Shown here: positions 13,067-18,460 of the stretch, one piece after another
Layout of the letters: each line of letters starts with the position of its first letter
Numbering within the stretch: the first letter of the stretch is position 1
DNA from: Candidatus Schekmanbacteria bacterium GWA2_38_11
GTDB taxonomy: Bacteria; Schekmanbacteria; GWA2-38-11
Reading direction: 5' to 3'
Length of the DNA stretch: 18,460 nucleotides
NCBI GenBank assembly: GCA_001790645.1
Contig: MGDB01000139.1
Coordinates: forward strand, 1 to 18,460
The notes under the pieces: generated by a model
Database searches by the model: none
Seen by the model: the letters and a program-made list of their open reading frames with translations, nothing else
Told to the model about the DNA's origin: nothing
Made by a program: the position numbers and the translations under genes

Positions 13067-14860
13067 ATGAACATGATTATTTTAACTTCTTTCTCGGTTA
13101 ACGATACCATATCAACTGGGAAGCGCATTGGTGAGATTCTAATGCCGGGAGATGCAGTGGCGCTTATAGGAGAGCTTGGCGCCGGCAAAACCTATCTTAC
13201 AAAAGGAATAGCCGCGGGCTTAGGAATATCAGAAGCCCAGGACATAGTAAGCCCAAGTTTCACTATAGTGAATGAATATATCTTCAAACCGGCAGGAGAA
13301 AAACCTGAGCGTAAAATCCCAATCTATCATATAGATTTTTACAGAATAAACTCACCGGAAGAAGTTGACGGAATAGGTGGCTTTGAATATTTAGACAGCA
13401 GAGATGCCATAAAAATAATCGAGTGGGCTGACAAATTTCCTCAATTCCTTCCTGAGGAATACATCAGGGTCACAATAAAAATCACTGATGACAACAGGAG
13501 AGAGATAAAACTTGAGGCAAAAGGTAAGAACTATCTGACCAGATTAAAAAGACTAAAAGCCCAGGAAAAAGATGTAACAACACTCATGTCTGGTAGGCTT
13601 CCGGATAGGATATCATCTTCTTTTAAACAGATTGGTGAGGTCGCTGATGAACTTGAATGCCCTGCTTACGTAGTTGGCGGCTTTGTGAGAGACCTCCTTT
13701 TGAAAAAGGAGAATTTTGACATTGATATAGTAGCAGAGGGAGATGGCATAAGATTAGCCAGAGAGTTTGCCAAAAGGTTTCATGCTACCTGCAAGAGCCA
13801 TAAAAGGTTCGGGACTTCAGCAGTATTTCTCCAGGATGGATTCAGGATTGATTTTGCAACTGCACGGACTGAATACTATAAATCACCCGCTGCCCTTCCT
13901 GTTGTCCAGAAGAGCCTGATAAAAAAAGATCTCCTCAGACGTGATTTTACTATCAATGCCCTTGCAATAAGGATTGGGTTCAACAGGCCGAACATGCTCG
14001 TTGATTACTTTGGCGGCGAGGAAGATATAAAGGAAAAAACTATCAGAGTGCTTCATAACCAGAGCTTTATGGACGACCCGACCAGAGTCTTCAGGGCTAT
14101 CAGGTTTGAGCAGAGGCTTGATTTCAGGATAGACAAAAAGACTGAAAAATTAATTGAAGATGCTGTCAGCAAAGACCTGTTCCATAAACTTTCTGGTAAA
14201 AGACTTTTTGCAGAGCTGATATTGATCATCAAAGAAAAACACTGCTACAAAGCCGTCAGAAGGTTGAATAAATTCGGCCTTCTGCGTTTTTTCCATGAAA
14301 AACTCAATTTCACAAAAAGCCAGGAAGATCTGATGAAGAGAATTGAGGAAAGGATTAAATGGTCGCAATCAACAAAAATCGAAGAAGAATATCAGGACTG
14401 GCTGGTCTATCTTGCAGCCCTTGTGATAAAGCTTGATGAAAATGACCTGAAACAATTCTGCGACAGGCTTGCTGTTCCACTTAAGTTCCGCCATGTGCTT
14501 CACGACCTCAGAGAAAGATACCAGCACATCCTCCATAATTTTAAAAATAAAAGGTCCCTGAAACCGAGTGAAATAGTCGGCATTCTGCAGAACCTGAGTA
14601 TTGAAGGACTCCTCTTTCTTTCAGCATTCACCAGAGAAAACAAAGTTAGAATATATATATCATCTTATCTCACAAAGCTCATGAAAATCCGTAGGGAAAT
14701 TGGCGGTGAAGATTTAAAGAGACTCGGCTTAAAACCAGGACCGGAGTTTAGCAGGATCCTCAGCGAAATACAACGGGCAAGGCTTGATGGAATTGTAAAT
14801 TCCAGGCAAGAAGAAATAGAGATGGCAAAGAGGATGGCAGGGGTGGGCGTACATCGTTAG
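13067..14860 (+). CDS. Fusion of TsaE (t6A biosynthesis ATPase) and CCA tRNA nucleotidyltransferase
   Basis: One open frame of 597 residues holds two complete domains. Residues 1-155 are TsaE, the ATPase that works with TsaB/TsaD to make threonylcarbamoyl-adenosine at tRNA position 37: Walker A GELGAGKT (35-42), SPSFTIVNEY, IYHIDFYRI with D90, and IEWADKFP (118-125). After a charged linker (about 156-178), residues 179-597 form a class II nucleotidyltransferase that adds or repairs 3' CCA: VVGGFVRDLL with the metal pair D218/D220, D262, the RRDFTINALA motif, DYFGGEEDI, DDPTRVFRAIRFE, and the tail LGLKPGPEFSRIL...ARLDGIV. The tail resembles the COG0617 group, so an A-adding-only activity is also possible. 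M174 in the linker could be an internal start but has no well-placed ribosome binding site. No stop or frame change separates the domains. It is probably translated together with cinA. Confidence 0.92.
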   Translation: MNMIILTSFSVNDTISTGKRIGEILMPGDAVALIGELGAGKTYLTKGIAAGLGISEAQDIVSPSFTIVNEYIFKPAGEKPERKIPIYHIDFYRINSPEEVDGIGGFEYLDSRDAIKIIEWADKFPQFLPEEYIRVTIKITDDNRREIKLEAKGKNYLTRLKRLKAQEKDVTTLMSGRLPDRISSSFKQIGEVADELECPAYVVGGFVRDLLLKKENFDIDIVAEGDGIRLAREFAKRFHATCKSHKRFGTSAVFLQDGFRIDFATARTEYYKSPAALPVVQKSLIKKDLLRRDFTINALAIRIGFNRPNMLVDYFGGEEDIKEKTIRVLHNQSFMDDPTRVFRAIRFEQRLDFRIDKKTEKLIEDAVSKDLFHKLSGKRLFAELILIIKEKHCYKAVRRLNKFGLLRFFHEKLNFTKSQEDLMKRIEERIKWSQSTKIEEEYQDWLVYLAALVIKLDENDLKQFCDRLAVPLKFRHVLHDLRERYQHILHNFKNKRSLKPSEIVGILQNLSIEGLLFLSAFTRENKVRIYISSYLTKLMKIRREIGGEDLKRLGLKPGPEFSRILSEIQRARLDGIVNSRQEEIEMAKRMAGVGVHR

Positions 14861-14900
14861 ACGGTTACGGTTACGTTTCGTATCGAGTCTGGAAAGGCTC

Positions 14901-14936
14901 TCCCACAATTGCCTGCCTGCCGGCAGGCAGGTGGGA
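14901..14936. repeat. 20-bp perfect palindrome flanked by TCCCAC/GTGGGA
   Basis: CCTGCCTGCCGGCAGGCAGG (14912-14931) is fully self-complementary and contains the 18-bp palindrome of 887-904. TCCCAC (14901-14906) and GTGGGA (14931-14936) form an outer arm. Confidence 0.75.
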
Positions 14937-14952
14937 AACCCCTTCCGGGGTT
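14937..14952. repeat. Hairpin AACCCC-TTCC-GGGGTT
   Basis: Six bases pair on each side of a 4-nt loop, directly adjoining the palindrome before it. Confidence 0.6.
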
Positions 14953-14978
14953 GATTCACTAATCTAAAAGTGTTGTAA

Positions 14979-14999
14979 GGGCTGTTCCCCGAACAGCCC
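14979..14999. repeat. Hairpin GGGCTGTTC-CCC-GAACAGCCC
   Basis: A perfect 9-bp stem with a 3-nt loop lies between the convergent tsaE-cca and maeB genes. It could end transcription from either side, but there is no T-tract. Confidence 0.7.
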
Positions 15000-15006
15000 G
15001 AAAATC

Positions 15007-15027
15007 GGTTCGCTTGGGAAGCGAACC
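15007..15027. repeat. Hairpin GGTTCGCTT-GGG-AAGCGAACC
   Basis: A perfect 9-bp stem with a 3-nt loop, the same dimensions as the hairpin 7 bases upstream but with unrelated arms. Confidence 0.7.
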
Positions 15028-15074
15028 CTACATTGAGCTGTAGCCGATTACCCTAACCTCTGAATAGCCAAACT

Positions 15075-15093
15075 GACAGGCGGGACGCCTGTC
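15075..15093. repeat. Hairpin GACAGGCG-GGA-CGCCTGTC
   Basis: A perfect 8-bp stem with a 3-nt loop. The same arms occur at 17589-17607 with loop TCT, so this is a repeated element. The two copies bracket maeB. Confidence 0.75.
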
Positions 15094-15156
15094 CTTACTG
15101 ACTAAACTTATAACTATTAACCTAAACTCTCAACTCTTAACTCTCAACCCTTTCTC

Positions 15157-17406
15157 CTACTCATTCCCCTGTGCATCCACAACAGCGATAGAAGCCATAT
15201 TCACAATGTCGTTAATCTCTGCCTCGCGCTGGAGCACATGGACAGACTTTTTCATTCCCATAAGGATCGGTCCGATTGCCTCCGCACCTCCAAGTCGCTG
15301 CATTAATTTATAGGCAATGTTTCCTGACTGGAGGTCAGGGAAGATAAGAACATTTGCCCATTCCTTAATTTCACAGAATGGGTAAGTACTCTTGACAATC
15401 TCAGGAACAACCGCCGTATCAGCCTGCATCTCGCCGTCAATTGCTATATCCGGTCTTTTCTTTTTTACAATTTCGGTTGCCTGTTTTACCTTTTCAGAAA
15501 ATGGATGTTTGGTGCTTCCGAAATTTGAGAAGGAAAGCATGGCAACCCGCGGCTCAATATTAACTCTCCTTGCAAGGTCTGCTGAGCAGATTGCAATTTC
15601 GGCAAGGTCTTCAGCCGATGGTGAAATATTCACAGTGGCATCGGCAAAGAAAAAGACCTTTTCTTTTATTATCATCATGTAGAGCCCTGAGACTTTGTTG
15701 AGATCATCCCTTTTTTTGATAATCTGAAGGGCTGGTCTGATAGTATCAGGGTAGTGAAGCGTAAGCCCTGAAACCAGACCGTCAGCGTCGTTCATATGGA
15801 CCATTACAGAACCATAAATATTGGGATTATGCAGCATCCCCCTGGCTTCAACCAGGGTAATACCGTTACGCTTCCTTAAATTGTGGAGCTCTGCCGCATA
15901 ACTATCAAATTTTGCAGATCTTACAGGATTAATTATTTCTATCTTGCCAAGGTCAAGGTTCAAATGCTCAGCCTTTTTCTTTATCTCTTCTTCCCTGCCA
16001 AGCAGTATTGGGTGAGCTATCTTCTCATCAATCAGGATCTGGCTTGCCCTGAGGATTTTTTCATGTTCACCTTCCGGAAAGACAATCCTTTTTGGCTTCC
16101 CTTTTGCCTTGTTTATAATTGTCCTCATTACCTCCCTTGATTTTCCAAGGCGTGCCTCAAGCCTTTCCCTGTATTCCTCTATATCTATCTTTGTCTTGGC
16201 AACCCCTGAGTCAATTGCAGCCTTGGCAACAGCAGTGGCTTCCCACAAAAGCACCCTGGGGTCAAAAGGCTTTGGAATTATGTAGTTAGTTCCAAAATGG
16301 AACGTCTCATTTCCATAAGCACGGCTTACTGATTCAGGCACATCCTCTTTAGCAAGATCAGCAAGGGCATGGCAGGCAGCAATCTTCATCTCCATGTTAA
16401 TGGCAGTTGCCCTCACGTCCAGTGCTCCGCGAAAGATAAAAGGGAATCCCAAAACATTATTGACCTGATTGGGAAAGTCTGACCTGCCTGTTGCCATGAT
16501 TAAATCATCCCTGACGCTCTTGGCATCATTATAGGTAATCTCCGGGTCAGGGTTAGCCATGGCAAAAACAATCGGTTTATCATTCATTGATTTTACCATT
16601 TCCTTTGACACTGCATCCTTTACTGAAACACCAACAAATACATCTGCTCCCTTCATAGCCTCTGCAAGGGTACGGAGTTTAGTATCAACCGCAAATTTTT
16701 CCTTATAAGGGTTCATCCCTTCTTTTCTTCCCTTATAAATGACGCCTTTTGTATCGCACATCATGATATTTTCTCTCCTGACGCCCAGGTTCAGGTATAG
16801 CCCGGCACAGGCAATGCCTGCAGCTCCTGCACCATTGTAAACAACTTTTACTTTGCTTATGTCCTTGCCAACGATCTCAAGTGCATTAAGAAGGGCAGCT
16901 CCTGAGATTATTGCAGTCCCGTGCTGGTCATCATGGAATACGGGAATGCCCATCTCCTTTTTGAGTGTTTCCTCTATGTAAAAGCAGTCAGGGGCTTTTA
17001 TATCCTCTAAATTTATTCCGCCAAAGGTAGGCTCAAGAAGTTTAACAACCTTGATCACATCATCCGGGTTCTCAGAGTTAACCTCGATGTCAAAAACATC
17101 AATATCAGCAAATCGTTTAAAAAGAACCCCCTTCCCTTCCATGACAGGTTTTCCTGCAAGAGCGCCGATGTTCCCAAGTCCCAGCACGGCCGTTCCATTG
17201 CTGACAACTGCAACAAGGTTCCCCTTTGCAGTATAGAGATAGGCATTCTCTTTATCCTTTACAATCTCGTTGCATGGATCAGCAACACCTGGTGTATAGG
17301 CAAGCGAGAGGTCCCTCTGGGTTGCACAAGGCTTTGTTGCAACGACTTCAATTTTTCCCCTTCTGCCCTGCGAGTGATAATCGAGTGCATCCTGTTTTCT
17401 AATCAT
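15157..17406 (-). CDS. maeB: NADP-type malic enzyme with C-terminal phosphotransacetylase-like domain
   Basis: The 749 residues match the long MaeB form. The malic enzyme part (1 to about 425) converts malate to pyruvate and CO2 with NAD(P)H formation. Visible motifs are the [10 protein letters not shown] region with Y37, K93 in [19 protein letters not shown] (157-166) with metal-binding Asp, the NADP loop NGAGAAG (191-197), and [10 protein letters not shown]. From about residue 435 a phosphate-acetyltransferase-like domain begins ([16 protein letters not shown]). In E. coli this domain is regulatory, sensing acetyl-CoA, rather than catalytic. The protein is cytoplasmic and would supply pyruvate and reducing power when growing on C4 acids. 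GGAG lies about 8 bases before the ATG, and a promoter with TTGACA and TATAAA lies upstream. It appears to be transcribed alone. Confidence 0.95.
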   Translation of the reverse strand: MIRKQDALDYHSQGRRGKIEVVATKPCATQRDLSLAYTPGVADPCNEIVKDKENAYLYTAKGNLVAVVSNGTAVLGLGNIGALAGKPVMEGKGVLFKRFADIDVFDIEVNSENPDDVIKVVKLLEPTFGGINLEDIKAPDCFYIEETLKKEMGIPVFHDDQHGTAIISGAALLNALEIVGKDISKVKVVYNGAGAAGIACAGLYLNLGVRRENIMMCDTKGVIYKGRKEGMNPYKEKFAVDTKLRTLAEAMKGADVFVGVSVKDAVSKEMVKSMNDKPIVFAMANPDPEITYNDAKSVRDDLIMATGRSDFPNQVNNVLGFPFIFRGALDVRATAINMEMKIAACHALADLAKEDVPESVSRAYGNETFHFGTNYIIPKPFDPRVLLWEATAVAKAAIDSGVAKTKIDIEEYRERLEARLGKSREVMRTIINKAKGKPKRIVFPEGEHEKILRASQILIDEKIAHPILLGREEEIKKKAEHLNLDLGKIEIINPVRSAKFDSYAAELHNLRKRNGITLVEARGMLHNPNIYGSVMVHMNDADGLVSGLTLHYPDTIRPALQIIKKRDDLNKVSGLYMMIIKEKVFFFADATVNISPSAEDLAEIAICSADLARRVNIEPRVAMLSFSNFGSTKHPFSEKVKQATEIVKKKRPDIAIDGEMQADTAVVPEIVKSTYPFCEIKEWANVLIFPDLQSGNIAYKLMQRLGGAEAIGPILMGMKKSVHVLQREAEINDIVNMASIAVVDAQGNE

Positions 17407-17473
17407 TTTTATACTCCAAAAAAGAATTTTTAAAATTCATTAAATTTCATTTCTTTCCTGATAAAAAACGTAT

Positions 17474-17503
17474 TTTATATGATTAATGTTTATGAAATGT
17501 CAA
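17474..17503 (-). promoter_or_regulatory. Candidate sigma-70-type promoter of maeB
   Basis: On the minus strand TTGACA (17498-17503) and TATAAA (17474-17479) are 18 bp apart, about 70 bp before the maeB ATG. This is the best-matching promoter I found in the window. Confidence 0.6.
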
Positions 17504-17523
17504 GATTTGTTTGTGAGGTCTCT

Positions 17524-17550
17524 GATTACAGTGATAAAATAAAGATTACA
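17524..17550. repeat. Two direct copies of GATTACAG with A/T-rich flank
   Basis: GATTACAGTGAT (from 17524) and GATTACAGAGAT (from 17544) are 20 bp apart. They lie just beyond the stop of the HEPN remnant and upstream of maeB. It looks like an old interspersed repeat. Confidence 0.5.
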
Positions 17551-17807
17551 GAGATTAAAAAGGATTTTTTCAAGCTGTCAGTTGGTGGGACAGGCGTCTC
17601 GCCTGTCATTTTATAATCAGAATACCTGGTCCCTAAATTAAATGTAGTTACCACATCTAAAAAATCTTCTTGCACTTTTGTTAATCTCAAATCTGTTTTC
17701 TGAGCAATCTTGAGCAAATCATGAATAAAAGGATGGTTTATGTCAACAGTTCTTACATAATATGCTTTCAGTAGTTTCTCTATTACTAAATGTCCAATAA
17801 ATTCCAA
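17526..17807 (-). pseudogene. HEPN-domain protein fragment, cut at both ends
   Basis: About 65 residues are recognisable: FIGHLVIEKLLKAYYVRTVD, HPFIHDLLKIAQKT, then LDVVTTFNLGTRYSDYK. These match the middle of the HEPN family (about 125-130 residues) often paired with MNT nucleotidyltransferases as toxin-antitoxin systems. The first ~30 residues are missing: the frame opens at a TTG (17807) directly after an in-frame TAA, and the ParE-like gene ends 9 bases further upstream. After DYK (about 17613) the frame runs into a palindromic repeat and reads MTGETPVPPTDS, then unrelated residues to a stop at 17526. The repeat therefore replaced the C-terminal half. No MNT partner is present. A functional short protein is unlikely. 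Confidence 0.75.
17589..17607. repeat. Hairpin GACAGGCG-TCT-CGCCTGTC inside the HEPN remnant
   Basis: A perfect 8-bp stem with the same arms as 15075-15093. Translated on the minus strand, it gives the TGETPVP run that ends the HEPN similarity. Confidence 0.8.
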
Positions 17808-17815
17808 TTAGAAGC

Positions 17816-18127
17816 TTATTTTTCAAACATCTGCATATCAAGAAGGCGGGCGCTGTGAATAACTCTCATTATGATAACTTTTGCTCCTTCAATTCTAAAA
17901 ATAGTTCTGTAATTGCCGTATATCAAGTAACGGTATTTTTCTCCCAATTCCTGCGCCTCCGGAATAACTGCACAACGCCGGGGAAATTTTTCAAGCGAAT
18001 CGATTTGTCTTTCTATTTCTTCAACCCATTTTATTGCTGCTGTTTTATTATCTCCGTAAATAAATTCAAAGATTTCTCTTATATCAGATTCAGCTATTTC
18101 AGTGATTTCAACGTGATACTTTCGCAC
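17816..18127 (-). CDS. RelE/ParE-superfamily toxin
   Basis: The 103-residue protein has the typical small toxin fold: helical VEITEIAESDIREIFEFI, then YRYLIYGNYRTIFRIEGAKV and IIMRVIHSARLL as the last strands. In the family, ParE-type members poison gyrase and RelE-type members cut mRNA on the ribosome. The R-rich strand and the LL end favour the ParE-like branch, but the target cannot be settled by eye. The start is GTG at 18127, which overlaps the antitoxin gene by 20 bases, so the toxin is translationally coupled to its antitoxin. The full length suggests it is intact. Confidence 0.88.
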   Translation of the reverse strand: MRKYHVEITEIAESDIREIFEFIYGDNKTAAIKWVEEIERQIDSLEKFPRRCAVIPEAQELGEKYRYLIYGNYRTIFRIEGAKVIIMRVIHSARLLDMQMFEK

Positions 18128-18392
18128 TTTTTTTAAGCTCCTTCAAAAAGTCACGTGCCGGTCTTGTGCGTCCTTTCTTTACTGCTGTTTCAGCTTCAAT
18201 TAAAAGCATGCCGAGGTTAAGCGCTTTTAATTTTTTCTCAAAAACTTCAGCATCAATCAGAACTGCATCAGGTTTTCCGTTTACGGTGATAATAATCGGG
18301 CGGCCGGTGCGATGCATTTGCTTAAAGATCTCGCCGGTCTTTTTCTTTAAAGCGGAGATTGTTTTAATATCTTCTGTAAGACTTAATGACAT
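18108..18392 (-). CDS. Phd/YefM-family antitoxin
   Basis: The 94-residue protein begins with a DNA-binding region, EDIKTISALKKKTGEIFKQM and GRPIIITVNGKPDAVLIDAEVFEK, typical of the Phd/YefM family. Its charged C-terminal tail (KKGRTRPARDFLKELKK) would wrap the toxin. It should neutralise the downstream ParE-like toxin and repress its own operon. The ATG at 18392 is preceded by AAAGGATGTG, a good ribosome binding site. The operon is complete in the window, and a short inverted repeat upstream is a possible operator. Confidence 0.88.
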   Translation of the reverse strand: MSLSLTEDIKTISALKKKTGEIFKQMHRTGRPIIITVNGKPDAVLIDAEVFEKKLKALNLGMLLIEAETAVKKGRTRPARDFLKELKKSAKVSR

Positions 18393-18430
18393 CTTATTTC
18401 ACATCCTTTCTTATATTAAATTTAGTACTG

Positions 18431-18447
18431 AATAAAGTATATTTATT
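18431..18447. promoter_or_regulatory. Possible operator of the antitoxin operon, AATAAA-N5-TTTATT
   Basis: A perfect 6-bp inverted repeat lies about 39 bases before the antitoxin ATG. Phd/YefM proteins usually bind palindromes near their own promoter. The sequence is all A/T apart from one base, so chance is a real alternative. Confidence 0.25.
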
Positions 18448-18460
18448 TAACCTCAAAAGT

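Noticed and set aside
13500..13610. Possible assembly error that merged separate tsaE and cca genes
   Set aside because: The linker frame is continuous, charged and free of stops, and both domains keep their motifs in one frame; still worth confirming with reads.
14729..14959. 76-codon minus-strand open frame containing LPAGRQ
   Set aside because: It is antisense to the end of tsaE-cca and its middle is only the translated 20-bp palindrome.
14860..15156. CRISPR-like array
   Set aside because: The palindromes differ in sequence and spacing; there are no identical repeats with regular spacers.

Overview
The window looks like chromosomal DNA of a Gram-negative, probably anaerobic or facultative, uncultured bacterium. 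A TonB protein implies an outer membrane. A radical-SAM lysine 2,3-aminomutase and a two-cluster ferredoxin-type protein suggest low-oxygen life. Short palindromic and inverted repeats crowd the intergenic spaces in the style of many deltaproteobacterial, Nitrospirota-like or candidate-phylum genomes. No rRNA, tRNA, CRISPR array, phage or transposase gene was seen, so I cannot name the lineage.

Layout. Positions 1-2444 (+) hold the 3' part of kamA, a Ddl-like ATP-grasp ligase and a half-size EamA transporter, probably one operon for making, ligating and moving a beta-amino-acid compound. After a repeat-rich gap come an Fe-S protein (2857-3645) behind a CRP/FNR-type site, the ATPase ychF (3779-4879) and a six-cysteine ATC-hydrolase-like protein (4931-5386). 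On the minus strand, 9677 to 5552, a GAF histidine kinase with a degenerate receiver domain is followed by a sirtuin and a PfkB sugar kinase. Back on the plus strand are an orphan tonB (10477-11502), cinA (11813-13060) and a fused TsaE/CCA-adding enzyme (13067-14860). On the minus strand lie a bifunctional malic enzyme (17406-15157), a remnant of a HEPN gene and a Phd/ParE-like toxin-antitoxin pair (18392-17816).

Gene decay is a theme. Three broken genes are visible: the last ~54 codons of a zinc-type quinone oxidoreductase (5404-5565), a NitT/TauT-type substrate-binding protein with two frameshifts and a stop (about 9991-10410), and a HEPN gene missing both ends (17526-17807). Two of the three have an edge inside or next to an interspersed repeat, which suggests that repeats mediate deletion here. 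Repeats also appear to supply the ribosome binding site of the ATP-grasp gene and to fold over that of the sirtuin gene.

The observations most worth following are the TsaE-CCA enzyme fusion, which joins two unrelated tRNA-maturation steps in one reading frame; the kamA/ATP-grasp/EamA locus, whose ligase lacks the usual Ddl N-terminal signature; and the CRP/FNR-like operator placed exactly 41.5 bp from a predicted start site. I found no clear new defence or mobile system; most of the rest is ordinary housekeeping.
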